A DNA stretch of 64,000 nucleotides from Paragonimus skrjabini miyazakii (GCA_014338405.1 JTDE01000267.1:66928-130927), one strand, 5' to 3'. Shown: positions 23,988 to 36,245, counted from the stretch's first letter. Notes: generated by a model not told the origin, from the letters alone. Numbers and translations: made by a program.

Positions 23988-24159
23988 GTAGTGCACTAAG
24001 CTACTATATAACTTCCAACCAAGATCACATAGTGGTTCAGTTGAACCAAGTACATGCTGTCCGGTCTGCATCGACGCACACATGTGCGCATGAATAATGT
24101 TATTTATGCGCCAAATATGGCTGAGTGTGTACATCGCCCCGAAAGCTGAACAAAAAGTT

Positions 24160-24485
24160 TGTAGGTACCAATTCATTTACGAGTTAGTTGTGACGTTTAC
24201 CTCACACTCAATGGAGCCCGTAAATCAGTGCTCATGCAAAGAACACTAATTCGAACAGTGAGGAAATTCAATCTGCCTCAAGCTTCCAGATGATGTTATA
24301 AATTTTACAACTTATGGTAGCATAAGTAATGCGTGTTTACTGGTCAGAATTCTTTGGGAGCACACGACCAGTTTCGAGGTTGTTGTCACCCTTCAGGTAT
24401 GCGCGCCTGGTGAACCTCGATAACATACCCCACTTATAGTAACGGCAGATGCTGAAGGTACCAACCTATTTGCGAGTTAGTTGTG
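24160..24485 (+). repeat. Pair of short direct repeats about 295 bp apart
   Basis: 24160-24191 (gtaggtaccaattcatttac, then gagttagttgtg) is repeated with few changes at 24454-24485 (gaaggtaccaacctatttgc, then gagttagttgtg). The DNA between includes a small hairpin (cgaggtt ... aacctcg, 24376-24421). This could be a decayed tandem duplication or the edges of an insertion. Confidence 0.5.
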
Positions 24486-24844
24486 CAAATCAGTTATGTA
24501 AGTACAACATTGTCTAGGTGATCGAAACCATCACAAGTGATTGCTGAACTTATCGACTGTTTGAAACATTTATCCAATTCATAAAGATTGCAAGTAGACG
24601 TACACTATGAGAGAGAAGCATTTTGTTTATCCTCACCAGTAGATTAAATAAAACATTCAGTTACATAGGTTTAGGGCATGGTGAGAAAACAATGAATCTA
24701 GGACATGTCACGTGGGTGAAGTCAGAGTGGGGTTAACGGTTTCAGTGCCACAACAACGAGACTAGTTACGTCAATATGTGGCGTTAACAGAACACCGGGG
24801 CGTGAAGCCGGATCAACAACGTCTTGAGGTTTCGATTGCTTAAT

Positions 24845-25243
24845 TAGGCCATAAATGAATTGGCGGAATCAACCACATGACCCGTTGCAATTCCCTGTTT
24901 CGAGACGGAAGGCCCCGGATTTCCGTTCGGGTGTTGACATGCTGACCTGCGTTGGGTCATTGCCCATACTAACCACCTGGGAATGGGGCCGACTGTTAAG
25001 GAACTTTGATGGGAAGGACTGATAAATGGTAGGTGGTTGCTGTTAGGAGTTACGGCCTGATCTCTTAACCGTTGGCAAATCAATTAAGCGGAAGAAAATT
25101 GTAAACAGACTGTTCATGATTTGAAGCAGTGTGTTGCCTTTATCCAGTTCATCATTACAACAAGGTGATGAACTTTGCGGTGTGGTAACATCTCGATTTA
25201 TCTCGTCAGTCGCATACAAAAAGCAAACGGAGGGGTATGGCAC
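24845..25243 (-). pseudogene. Penelope-like element C-terminal relic
   Basis: On the minus strand 25030-24845 reads IPRWLVWAM followed by GIATGHVVDSANSF, which match the PLE blocks (E)HLPKWV and ..TTGHVIDPACAF after the GIY-YIG core, at about the right spacing. 25243-25090 has a Lys/Leu-rich stretch resembling PLE 3' regions (a gatgaactggat string) but is not decisive. The GIY-YIG core itself is not visible. Confidence 0.5.
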
Positions 25244-25284
25244 CGACAGCTGAACCGAATGAATTTAGGGCTAAAAGGCTTTTA

Positions 25285-25431
25285 TCGCAGATGAGCTAAC
25301 GTTTGTGCAAAAACACTAGCTCTCTTTGTTTGTTCAACACGGCTTCACTGATGGCCAGAAAGAGGCTTACTGGAAAGTCTATTTGTATGCGAAGGCTGTG
25401 ATCAAATATGAGTGATGTTCAACTCGAAATT
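25285..25431 (+). repeat. tRNA-derived SINE (family 1), tail fragment
   Basis: Plus-orientation tail with cttactggaaagtctatttg, gaaggctgtgatcaaatatg and agtgatgttcaactcgaaat, matching the tail of the copy at 8884-9140. The tRNA head is missing. It sits between two PLE relics. Confidence 0.65.
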
Positions 25432-25439
25432 ACCAAAAT

Positions 25440-25670
25440 CCTAGACTGCTCATAAGTGATGGCCAGAAGTTTGGGTTTGGGTGTCGTAGCAACAGAGTGA
25501 ACGTCCTGATTTGATCGACGTTGTGACTTGTCTCCAGGATGTGTCGCGGTATGATGGCGTCGGGTTTCGTGGTTGGCCGTTGGTTTAACTGTTCGATCGG
25601 TTGGTAGGCTAAATCGATTGTTGTAGGTGTTCGATCATCCACTGACGCTGGCACCAGTTCGTTCTGCCGG
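25440..25670 (-). pseudogene. Penelope-like element C-terminal relic
   Basis: The minus strand is open for 74 codons and contains IIPRHILETSHNVDQ followed by FTLLLRHPNPNF. This matches the PLE C-terminal block typically read as (A)RH.L.TGH.VD....F.ILLRHP. It differs in wording from the copy at 53240-54631, so it is from another PLE family, perhaps that of 26017-27601. Upstream RT and GIY-YIG parts are not seen. Confidence 0.65.
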
Positions 25671-26016
25671 TAAAAATGTCACTAGTTATGAGTGAACTGA
25701 TAGATGGACGTATCTCGTCAAGCGTTTCTATAATTAACTTCATGAGTTCTTGACAAGGGACACAATTCGATCGCAGGCTAGATGCGATTAACAGCGGACT
25801 GAACCTGATGACTCACTGCAGTGGACAAATAGTCTTCCCTGAACAACAGTTACATGAAAAGCTATTTTCCGAGCTACTTGATAGTAGCCTGTCAACCCTA
25901 ACAACATTCTGTTCAACTACTGTTGCCATGACCTTTCGCTGTATATCTCAGTTTGTTTCTAGTATGCGGTTGATAACTCAAAATGGTAGCATCCTAAAAA
26001 ACTTATTGATAAACGG

Positions 26017-26475
26017 ATTAAGAATAACACAATGTTACGAGTAAGTTGTAATGCTCAACGTTTCAACCATCTAGGGTAGCATTCCTCACGAGTGTTGCAA
26101 TCGAAATCACATTAACAAAGGAACAGAGGTCACGTGGGGTTTGTCGTGATTAGGTCAATCTGCCCTGCATCTGAACTGACTGATCGAATCCCTTTCCAAT
26201 TAAGCGGAGTTGAGACTGATGTAGATAAGATGCGTCCGTGTCTGGTGTTGTTTATCCATCCACACCACACTGTAGGCAGGGGTTTGCTATCATTGCGATT
26301 AACACAAGCATGTTTTGTGTAAATGGTGAGGGTTTCAGTACAACTATGCTCTTCACGACAAGACAGACCCCTGTGAATCACTCGAGCTTGATCAAAACAT
26401 ACGTTGTGTTTCTTTGACAATGCACGTAGTGCGATGGTAAATTCATTCTCTAGTTTATGAAGTTGATATGCGTCT
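26017..26475 (-). repeat. Left arm of a 459-bp inverted repeat (PLE 3' region)
   Basis: The reverse complement of this arm matches 27143-27601 base for base wherever I compared them, with no indels (coordinates sum to 53618 throughout). The arm encodes the PLE C-terminal part (KDAYQLHKLENEF, FDQARVIHRG) and a 3' end with the string gttgaaacgttgagcatt. Just outside, a few more bases still match imperfectly (acttattgataaa at 26001), so the true edge may be near 26001 and 27617. Confidence 0.9.
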
Positions 26476-26800
26476 TTAGGAGGAAACCGCATGTCTCTTG
26501 TGTTCGAAAACAGGTACGTTCAATCGTCTGCGTGTGTCTCCTGAATAACCGGCATTGCAATCGCCACACTTGATTTCGTAAACGCAGTCTGACTGGTCGC
26601 CCATGGAAACTGGATCCTTACGTTTTAAGATGTTATCTAACCAAAATACAGTCCGGATAGCGCACTCAGAAAGGGTGGAGCTGATTTTTTCAGACGTTTG
26701 TTTACGATACGATATTTGCACAGTAGACTTGAAGTTCTGCTCTCTCTGGTTCCCTCCTCAGTGGACAGGCGTTTAATCGCGTTTTAATAAAAACGTGTAA
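26017..26800 (-). pseudogene. PLE half-element: linker, GIY-YIG endonuclease and C-terminus
   Basis: Minus strand, from about 26800 down. It opens with NAIKRLSTEEGT (end of the RT thumb/linker), then SYRKQTSEKISS, then the GIY-YIG core SDCVYEIKCGDCNAGYSGDT with the KCxxC insert typical of PLEs, then VFEHKRH. A frame change there leads into KDAYQLHKLENEF and FDQARVIHRG, the C-terminal region. The core reads VYE...GYSGDT where canonical members have a Y-I-G, so the second half of the motif is altered. RT is absent from this half and lies in the opposite half-element at 26800-27601. Confidence 0.8.
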
Positions 26801-27601
26801 TGATAATCTGTAATGAGGAAGGTTTTCCTAGTTTTGTTGTGGCTTCCCTTTACACCGATGGCTACTTGCTTAATTTTCTAGACTGCCTAGTCAAAGCTGA
26901 TGACCAGCAGAGATTCCAGGTTTCTGTGTACCGCAAACCAACCCATTCTGGTCGGTATCTCAAAGTCAGCTCATCGCATCCAACCGGTATGAAGAGAACG
27001 GTCATCCGATTACTCACTAATAAGGCCAGAAAGATTGGTACTGCTGAACTCTCCAGAACAACAGAGATTTCTCGCAATAAAGAAATGCCAACCACTGATC
27101 ACTATCCAAACGCAATTACTGAAAACACAATTAAACGCCTGTAGACGCATATCAACTTCATAAACTAGAGAATGAATTTACCATCGCACTACGTGCATTG
27201 TCAAAGAAACACAACGTATGTTTTGATCAAGCTCGAGTGATTCACAGGGGTCTGTCTTGTCGTGAAGAGCATAGTTGTACTGAAACCCTCACCATTTACA
27301 CAAAACATGCTTGTGTTAATCGCAATGATAGCAAACCCCTGCCTACAGTGTGGTGTGGATGGATAAACAACACCAGACACGGACGCATCTTATCTACATC
27401 AGTCTCAACTCCGCTTAATTGGAAAGGGATTCGATCAGTCAGTTCAGATGCAGGGCAGATTGACCTAATCACGACAAACCCCACGTGACCTCTGTTCCTT
27501 TGTTAATGTGATTTCGATTGCAACACTCGTGAGGAATGCTACCCTAGATGGTTGAAACGTTGAGCATTACAACTTACTCGTAACATTGTGTTATTCTTAA
27601 T
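26800..27601 (+). pseudogene. PLE half-element: RT thumb region and C-terminus, GIY-YIG deleted
   Basis: Plus strand, open from 26800 to 27144. It reads LLNFLDCLVKADDQ and VSVYRKPTHSGRYLK, the PLE palm-to-thumb block, then LLTNKARKIG and ENTIKRL. At 27143 the sequence jumps directly to the C-terminal region, skipping 289 bp that the opposite half-element keeps at 26476-26764 and that contains the GIY-YIG core. The matching string attaaacgcctgt on both sides (27130-27142 and minus 26777-26765) shows that the two halves are copies of the same source. RT motifs A to C are missing. Confidence 0.8.
27143..27601 (+). repeat. Right arm of a 459-bp inverted repeat (PLE 3' region)
   Basis: Partner of 26017-26475. 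The spacer between arms is 667 bp. High identity suggests a young structure or recent gene conversion between the arms. Confidence 0.9.
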
Positions 27602-29305
27602 GTATTTATCAGTAACTCGTTGAGCATTTCCCGTAAATTATTTGACTTCATCTTTACTATATTTGGCTAAAACATCAGACTCCAGAAAAGTTTGTCTTCT
27701 TGCGGTTTATAGCTTACAATGCATACTGTCGAATCATATGTGCATAATAGATGAAGCTGGTGCTGACATCATCTTTTACTCAATGACGTACACACTCCGT
27801 AAGAATAAAGGTGTTCACATCTTATGTTTTCGTTTCCACAACAACCGGTTATTCACTTAATAGAATCGATCGCCGGACTTACTAGTGTGTTACAAAACTT
27901 GCACTCATACTACTGGGACTTGGTTTCAGACTTTTGTGCTTGAGTAATGGGTTTGTTGATGAAGTGGCACTGTACGCGAAATGAATTATGTGGTTGGAGA
28001 ATATCCGCTCCAAATTCAATACGAATGAAGCCAACACGTCTGAGCATTGTAATTGCCATGTCGTCAGCTCACAAAATCCTGCTGTTTAAAATGTTTGTCA
28101 CAAGTGTGTGGTGATTCAAAAATGCTGTTGCATGTGCCAATCGTCGGAGTGGATTTCTCTTCATGCTAGTCCATATGGTGAGCAGTACCCTGTACTTTTC
28201 TCGCTGAGATCGGTTACGTTGCACAGACAACATGATTGTCTAGTGTCAAATACTGCATGCTGGTTATGAAACTCCATGATGGTATCCTCAGATTAGATTG
28301 GCAGCCACTTAACTCACACTGGCTTACGTCCACACCTAGCGTCCAGACTCACGCGATAACCCGTCCAAGTGAGGTTATTCTAGAATTTTCAAGGACCGTT
28401 TTTTCGTGCTTTCTGACGCAAACAATATCGACAGCATAGAAGTTTTTGCTAATGTTCCTAAAGTAGCGCGTGAATCAGTTTGTTTCTCTGTCAATCGAAC
28501 TAAAACAGAGGGACCACAATGTTCGTGGAACGAATTCATTTCGTACACTCTTTTCAATCGTAAACATGTAATACAAACTTAAAATAAACAGCTGAATGAA
28601 AAAGAATAAGTAATCACCAGAATGATGAAACTGCTTTCATTGTTTACCTGGTCCCACCCTAATGTCTACTAATTAGCGAGGCTAAGCTTCGGTTCACGGT
28701 TATCTTCTGGTTGACCTATCGATTGGCATAACTACTTTGATAAGTATTTCTTTGCCCTGTTCTCCGGTTATCTGTCTAACCTTTCAATGTATGTCACTGC
28801 AGCTGCCGGTGGACAAACAGTTATGCTGACTGGTCGACGGGACAGAATTCAACTTCTTGATTGGTGTCAAGGTTGTTCTTCTGGTGCTCGCAATCAGACG
28901 CAGCTGGGAGTCGGTACAGGTCTGACGTAGACACAAGTTGAGACTTCTCATCTTCTTCGAGTAACCCAATAAATACTGTCTCATCATGTACTGTATGTTA
29001 GGCCACTTTGTGAAATTGTTTGTCTCAATTGACCAAGGCTCAGCTCACTCACGTTTAACTCGGAAAGCTGAATAAAACTTTACCTGTTCCTTCATATTTT
29101 TATTATTCCATTCTGTGCCCTCGCAACGGTCTTTTTCTGTCGTATTTTAATAAATATTTCTGATTGTTATATGCACTCAACTATCCGACCTTTTAACAGT
29201 ATTCTTCGTGCTACTAAGTAATCAGAGATTAGGCTGCTTAAAGACAAATAAATCTCATGATTGGTCGCAGATTTCATTTTCGAACAGACGTTCCATTCAG
29301 CCTCT
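27602..29305. other. Non-coding stretch, nothing recognised
   Basis: AT-rich sequence with frames up to 72 codons. No motif recognised. Confidence 0.5.
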
Positions 29306-29450
29306 TTCTAAAGGAGTGCTGGACATGAGTTTCGTTCTTGTTAGGGCTAATCAGTAGTGCATAAACTTAACACGACCGGGAAGTGAACTCCGATCACGCC
29401 TTCACGAGGCAACCATGTCGACTATGGCTTTGCATTGAACACGGTCGATT
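29306..29450 (-). repeat. tRNA-derived SINE (family 1), partial
   Basis: Plus-strand landmarks are aaaggagtgctggacatgag, gtttcgttcttgttagggct, cagtagtgcataa, a box B-like gaagtgaactccgatcacg, and the anticodon-arm region cttcacgaggcaaccatgtc. It lacks the end of the tail and the leader. Confidence 0.6.
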
Positions 29451-32400
29451 TGTCCACTCTGAATAGCCAAATATGTTGGGTTGTGAGTAATTCATCCTCG
29501 TTGTATTACGTAGCCCCAGGACTTGTTTTTGGGTCATCGCCTTTCTGACCTCGCTCAACAGGCCCGCAGCTTTCACTATTGTTGTTATGGCTACTCGTCT
29601 GATATTGAGTCAATCAATTTCGTTGCAGTAATAAATGCTATGCTGATATCCGTGCACTAGACAACTCAAGCCAAATTGTGATGGCCTTTCTCAACTTCGT
29701 TCAAACTTGGCCTGTTTTTGTGGAAAAATAGAAAAAATTAGCAACGTGTAAAGTTGTTCAACCTGATTTGACAGCATTTCCAAATACCTCCATTTTTTGA
29801 CACGCTATGCCGATCTTCATGATATTGGGTTTATCCAACCGATGAGTATAATTTGATGTCGGTAATACTGTTCAATAAATAGCGAAATGATTGGTTAATC
29901 TACTTAGATTATTTACATTGGGTTCTTCTTGTTTTAGAACCAAAGAAAGTTCATAGTAACAAGTTAACCTAAGCTGTTACGTTACACACTCGCCTAACGA
30001 CTACAGAAACAGTGGAATCTTTGGTAAGTCATGCACAAGTATTTTCTCACACGTATAAGTAATTTCAAAATGTTTAATGCTAGAATTGTGGGTTGTTTTT
30101 CAATGGTTGAAAGATCAACTAGTGCACTAAACAAAAATGGACCTGTTTGGAAACTGAGTCATAGTAGATTATGGCACTTTATAACGCAGTATAGCCGACA
30201 TTTTTATTGAGTTTCCATTCACCAAGTGCACATGTTGTTTATTGAAGAGTGTAGATGCGGTGGTGGAATTTCATTCCTAACTTTCTGGATAGTAACCATC
30301 AACTTCAACTACTATGATAAATTACGTCTGATTCCGCATATTTTGCTAACCGACTATTAATTACGTTTTCACTTGCGTGTAGAAGGCTCAGTGTTCTGTT
30401 GTGTAAACCACATTTTTGTCACCATAATAGCTTATAGTAAACAATTCTGATGGAAACCCCTATTTTTCACTAGACATTGACAATGAATGGCAGAAAATGA
30501 TGTTAAAGTATGAATACGTAAGAATGTGCGTGCTGTTTCCCGTCCGAGAATGTCGGCTGTTATTTGCCACTGAATCTGAATGTTCCCCGGGTTAGAAACT
30601 AACCACTTTCAAGCGAGTGTGGACTGTGTACTACTGGATATCTTCTCAAACTATTTGAGGCCTGTCAGTTCGGGATTCTGTCATAACTCAAGAATACCTT
30701 CTTCCACTCACCTCTTTCTGACACATTCCCTTCTTTTTCCGTAACAAATTTGAAAAGTGAAGTCAGGATTTATGCACGATTTACGCAATGACAGATTTGG
30801 CTGCATCCTTAGGAGTGCTTACTACAGACTGTTACAGTTTACCAAATAAAAACAAACGGCAAAGCAAATTACACCGAAATGCCAACCGTCTATTGGTACA
30901 CAGACTTTACCGTTACCATGGCAAGGAGAGAGTGAACACAGTTCATTTTGTGTGCACAGAACAGGCCTGTTCCTTCTGGTGGCAAACGCCTCGGCATACC
31001 GTAGACGGCTTAGTTTACTGGTCGTGAACTCTGTCCGTGTGATATTCCTCTGACCTTTTGGCTAACCTTCGTGATTCTGTGGACGGCTGTTGTCGAGCAA
31101 TTGAATTTCCGTTGTTGTTTGATGCCATTCACGCTCAATAAGCCAGTTAAAACTTTTCGACTGGATATGCTTTGCGTTTTAGCTACCCAAAATCTCCGTC
31201 TGTTACTTTGTTATCTTCCACCTTGGCACAAACAACAGCTGCGCAGTGGAATTGGGTAGTACCACTGAATTTGCTATATCCCAAAATGTGGCAGTCCTCC
31301 CAATAAATATAAAACCACTGCTCTTCCGGAAGCAATCTTCTTTCGGGCATGCGCCACAGTGCAAAATATGCCACTCGCAACTGAAGACCGCATACGATTG
31401 ATAAATGAACGGTGCTCGTGCGATATTCGATATGTCACTGTATGGTCGTGCGTCTATGTAAAGTGACCAAAGTTCAGCACACCAAAAATTATAGGTCACT
31501 GTCAATTTTAGAGCCCAAGTAGACAACGAGACTGGATTAAGAAACCACCTCCAGTCAAAACCCCTTCATGTTGTTGCGAGCAGAACGGAAACCAGCCAAC
31601 GTTTACTAATTTTGAAGGGCAGTCGGCTGTTATGTCGAGTTTGTGTGTAGAGTGGTAGTTAAAACATTGAGTTTGAAAGGGGTCAGGTGTGAGCAGTCGA
31701 TCTACTTGAATCAAGGCCAAGAAATACAGTAACAAGCAGAATAATCTAGACCAACGTGGTTATTGTGCAGTGGCGACCGAGAGTGCAAAGTTTGTTGAGT
31801 CTTTAACAAATGGGTATTTTATTTTTTTCAACGAATTGCGGTTACATGGCGCTGTTCAAACGTTCGTTCTACTGAGTCTCGATGCGTTACTCAGGTGCTC
31901 CACCTATAGTAATAACCTTTGAATCGAACTGTCCTTATACTTACGAGACAGCGAAATTGGATTTACTACCGGAAATTACAAAATGAATTAGACAATAAAC
32001 TGTGTACAGCTTGTGGTTACTTGTGCATACAAAGTGATTTTGTCTCTAAAATGTAAGCGCGGCGAACAAAAAGTTCTGGAGTGCATTAGCAAAATGTGAG
32101 TTTTCAAGATTTTTGCAAGTCTGACAAAAAAGTTGTAAACGAGAACTGTGTTGAACATCCTTGGCAGTCTATCAGCTGCCAGTCATAAGTTGACGCACTG
32201 TTCTATGGAATGGTGACGCCTTCTGTCTACTTTTATAATCGCATCTTTTATTAATCACAGTCACTGTCTTACTGAACTTGCCACTGTTCTTGGTGCCTCT
32301 GACTGTCAGTAACCTGACTAGTTAATGGTGAACTAACAGGCTACATCTTGGTGGATCATTCCGGTTTCTAATCAACTGTCCACCTCTAATAACAAAATCA

Positions 32401-33740
32401 CTGATATTTTCGGTCTGACAAGTGACAACTATAAAAAGTTTACGTTGAAAATTAGTTCCAGGCCTGCAATCAATTGGCGTGTAAAATAAAACGTGAGGTC
32501 CCCCATTTTATTACGAGCTTCACCGTTTTCCGTCTCACTTACTTCTGTTTTTATCGTTAGTGCACCTTATTTAAGTAATTCCAGAAATTTCACCCCTTTC
32601 AGTAAGGTGTTCGTAGTTTGAATCTGAAAGTGCGTTATTTGCTGTTAAAAAACATAACGTAAGTTTAAGATGAGTTACTATACGTTCTCATCAGCTCACG
32701 TCGAAGCTTAACAGGTCCCGTCGAATTTTACGCTAAGTTCATGTAAAACGGTTTCCTTTTCACTAACAGACTTGTGGTTCCAAGCATATCGCTTCTTTTA
32801 GTTAACTCAAAGTAACAATACTAAATTTCAGAGTTGTTCTGTTTAATGACCTGACGGCGCGAAGGCAATCAGCAGCCTTAAACAGCCTTAAGCAATACCC
32901 AGATTTTTTTATCCAAATTTAAGGAAAACAATTTTATGACCGTCTTAATCTTTCGCCCCGTTTCAAGAAAGGCGGTTTTTAAATTTTACTCAAAGAAACA
33001 AAAATTAAACTGTAGAAAAGACCAGCAGTAAAACTACGAGTCTGTAAAATCGTTTTCATAATTCTTACATAAACTTTGGCACGTACTTTAATAGTAAACC
33101 TTTCAGAGTTAATTTTGAAAAATCTACTGACGGTTTTGTCAGAGTATTCTCACTTTACAGAACTTAGTCATGACAATTTTGGTTATTTTTTGTGAGCAAA
33201 CGACATCCATACCAAAACCAGCGGATAAGTAAAACCTGACTTTCTCTTCAGAGTTAGAAGTCAACGCTGAGAGTTAAGAAGGCAGGTATCAGAGTTCGCG
33301 TAGTGAGTGCAGGTCGTCTTCGTTGGAATGCGACTGGTGATTTTGGATTTAAATATGTTCGAGGATAATGACTGCATCCATTATGGTAAGACTTTCGTTA
33401 ACAGAGTACTGATTGTAATGAAGACAACGGTGAATACACTTCATGAAGGATACATTTCGGAGTCAAACATTCTATTTCCCGCAGTGGCCTTCGTTTTAAC
33501 GACGAACATCATAATGACGCTTGAGTGTAACGAATAGTTATTCATTTTTACTATTATACTGACATGAAAGTTCAACAAGTACGACATTAAGTGGCTACCG
33601 TTTAAATCACCTGGTGTTTATTTCTTCCCGGGTAGATTAAGTCACATTGCCAACGATCGATTGACATTCTGGTAACAAGATGATCTCTGTATTAACATGA
33701 AGGGCGATATTGACTACGATAAAAATGCATGGAAACAAAA
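29451..33740. other. Long non-coding stretch
   Basis: AT-rich sequence. Open frames of 79 codons (plus, 30788-31027) and 107 codons (minus, 31203-31526) overlap a somewhat GC-richer patch at 30780-31530. Neither resembles a known family. No RNA gene or repeat was seen. Confidence 0.5.
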
Positions 33741-33822
33741 GTGCTTCTGCTGTTCGAAAGGGGCCGATTGGATAGTCTATCTGAGTGCGACAGCTGCGAT
33801 CAAATGTGGGTGATGTTTAATT
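33741..33822 (+). repeat. tRNA-derived SINE (family 1), tail fragment
   Basis: It reads gtgcttctgctgttcgaaag, gggccgattggatagtctat, ctgagtgcgacagctgcgat and caaatgtgggtgatgttta, closely matching the reverse complement of 55961-56045. Only the 3' tail is present. Confidence 0.75.
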
Positions 33823-35039
33823 TATATGAAAATTGGAACGTAACGATATATTTTTCTCTTATGAGTCAAGCGACCAATAAAATAGTCTTGACGGTTTTAG
33901 GGTAGGCATGTGTGAAGGCATTTTTACTTGTTGGCCTAGGTTGCCAGAAGCCATGCAAAGCTAAATCTGATCACATCGACTTAGCGTTAAAGGTAACACA
34001 GCCGCACTAAAAATTAAATCTCGTTCAAATGAAAAGCAAAAAGACAAAAATCCGTCTTAATGAGTATTTTAGCTTCCTAAAATAATACATCAACCAACCG
34101 ATATTTCTTAAGGTTTTTTTTATATCGCACTTCATAAACACGTCTTGGGCTCGGTTTGGAAGATTATACTGTTGTTTTGCTAGATTGGGGAGTTATGTCC
34201 TGAACCCATTCACTTCACCCTTATCTAAATCTGGTTTACATGGAAATATCCGTATAAACATGTTATTGCATGGTGGGAAGCGCAAAATGGAATGAAGTCG
34301 GACAGGTTATTGTTTGGCTTCTCTCGTTTAAACCAAATTATCTGTACATATTACTGTTGTCTGCCTCGAACATTATAGAATGGGGCGTGATCGTCGTATT
34401 AAGCTATGAATGTGGGTTTCCCAAAATTATACTTATTCCCCGAGAAGGTGCAGTACTGTAATGTACCAAGAACAGTTTGGATGAAATCGGAGTGGTAATA
34501 GTGAACCCTTGTCTGCACCAATGGTTTTAAAAATAGTGTTACCCCACGCACTCTGTCACACTAACATTGATTTGGTTTCACTAGACTAAAAAGCCACCTT
34601 TCCACTAAGAGGAGCTCCCATTGGGGGTGCGGTTTCACGGTTCCCCGACGGTGTTCTCTGTTGGTGGGCTTATTGCTATCCACTTGTTTGCTGCTGTAAC
34701 GGGGATCCGATTGCGACTATGGAACAAGTATACTGAATAACCGAACGTTTCTCAAAGCGACTGTCACTTATTTTGGGTTGTTAGAAATGTTTCCATAATG
34801 TTGTGTGTGGTAACCATCACGACGAATGATGGGCTAGGTGCGCTCAAATAAATCAGCCGGATTTGCCGTTGTAAAACCTCTGAAAACCTTGTGAATTATA
34901 TTGTGGTTTTACTGTTAAAATTTTGCTGGTAGAATTTCACGGTTACTATGAAGATTCACCCGAGCAATTTTTGACCGGAATCTTATTAACATTTTCTGCG
35001 TTCAAACACCTAATTCTCTGCGGATATTTGGGCAAAACA
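33823..35039. other. Non-coding stretch, nothing recognised
   Basis: AT-rich sequence with a small GC-rich patch at 34600-34690. The longest frame is 63 codons. No motif recognised. Confidence 0.5.
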
Positions 35040-35054
35040 GGTAAAACACGGAGA

Positions 35055-35983
35055 GTAGCAAATGCAGGTATTTTGCATTGACTCTCCAATATCATTTTAT
35101 CTGAACCAACAAGGCCAGCTTCAGTCGGCTAACTGTGATTCTGAATGCACGAGCTGGGTCAATCACTTGACCAGCGATCAGGACGGGTATAGAGATTGCG
35201 GAAACTAACTGTTTGCGTGTTTCAACAGCATTATCGCTCTCAGTAACACGGATTTCCCCACCCACTTAGGTAAATATTCCTTCATTTTGGAGATCAAGCA
35301 CCCCATGTTTCTGCCTGTGAAACTTTCTTCACAGTTACATAACAACTGATAGACACAATGTGAGGTGGCACCGACAAGCTGATCCCCTTTGGTTGAAGCT
35401 ACAGTTAGTTTTCACGCATACTACAATACCCTCAGAAAGTAGTTCTGTGTAATCATCTCATTTTCTGACGGTGACCACTTGTTTGGGTGATGGTTTCGGT
35501 CTACTGTACCTTTCTATGAACCCTTTTGCATAGCCATTAATTTACAGTACATATTGTGCCCTGTACAGATTCGTCTTACTAGTGCGTGCTTACCATAGAC
35601 CGGCGGGGAACCTTCTATTACCATGACATCGTTCACTGTGTCTTGTTGAAGCCTCGTTTTTGTCATCTACTATCTGCTCATACGCCTCTCTGTTTTAAAT
35701 CTTTGCCCCAGAGCCTTTATCTAACTTAAGTAGCATCACGTTTTTCGACTTAATTTCCCCTAACGATTGTAGGTGTGGCATAGTGACAGCACATCAACTG
35801 CTGATCAGTGTTAGAATGAACCCTTAAGCTGTTAGTGGTTTCGAGCCAGCTTAGGTTGTCAGCACTGGTTAGCCAAAGATGTTGGATTCTCAGACTGGGC
35901 TTCAGAAAAATACGGTTAGGCATTTGCGATAGTATCTCGTAATCTACACCCAAGACTAATGCTTCTAATAGCAACGAATTCAA
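35055..35983 (-). pseudogene. PLE RT/GIY-YIG coding relic
   Basis: The N-terminal segment (77 codons, 35983-35750) reads LGVDYEILSQMPNR and TSADNLSWLETTNSL, consistent with the region ahead of PLE RT fingers. LDKGSGAK follows. The thumb peptide VVTVRK is followed by a stop. The GIY-YIG part reads (K)GDQLVGATSHCVYQLL.CN and FTGRN, where the second motif half is degraded, then EYLPKWV. The conserved palm motifs A to C are gone. The protein cannot be functional. Confidence 0.75.
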
Positions 35984-36045
35984 TCATACGTATGAAACGT
36001 TCAACACATACTTAATGAGATCGGTTAGAACCGGGTTACTGTGGC

Positions 36046-36245
36046 GATCGTAATCAGTCTACTGAAGCCTACCTTGTTTCTTCAGAAACAATTGTTTGTG
36101 AAATTGACCCTACCCTTGACCTGGTGACCTTTTCACTGGCTGATTATCCGCTCACCTCCCCGCACCTAACTGTATGATACCAAAACCCAATCACTAAGGT
36201 AATGCTGAGTCAATACAAAATGTTTGCATCGACAACTTTTCATCC
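36046..36245 (+). repeat. Inverted terminal copy of PLE 3' end
   Basis: Plus orientation. It begins tcgtaatcagtctactgaag, continues with ttcagaaacaattgtttgtg and aaattgaccctacccttgac, and ends with the outer string gagtcaatacaaaatgtttg. These match 54559 onward of the young copy. The inner edge (near aatcag/aatcaatcgactgaag) is at essentially the same position as in the young copy's inverted repeat. Confidence 0.75.

Larger units (their letters stand above)
35040..36245 (-). mobile_element. Penelope-like element with inverted 3'-end copy at its 5' side
   Basis: Read on the minus strand, this gives: an inverted copy of the element's 3' end (36245-36046), the N-terminal region (35983-35750), an LLKLDKGSGAK block (about 35740-35693), a jump over most of the RT palm, the thumb (NGYAKGFIERYSRPKP, about 35540-35470), the GIY-YIG core (about 35420-35290), the C-terminal block (35270-35110), and a short remnant of the 3' UTR (about 35100-35055). 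It belongs to the same family as the element at 53000-54809, being alignable to it along the thumb, GIY-YIG and 3' regions. It is older: several stops and frameshifts, an internal deletion of the palm and a deletion in the 3' UTR. Confidence 0.8.

Noticed and set aside
26134..26322. 62-codon frame repeated at 27296-27484 on the other strand
   Set aside because: It is antisense to the PLE C-terminal region and duplicated only because it lies in the inverted arms.
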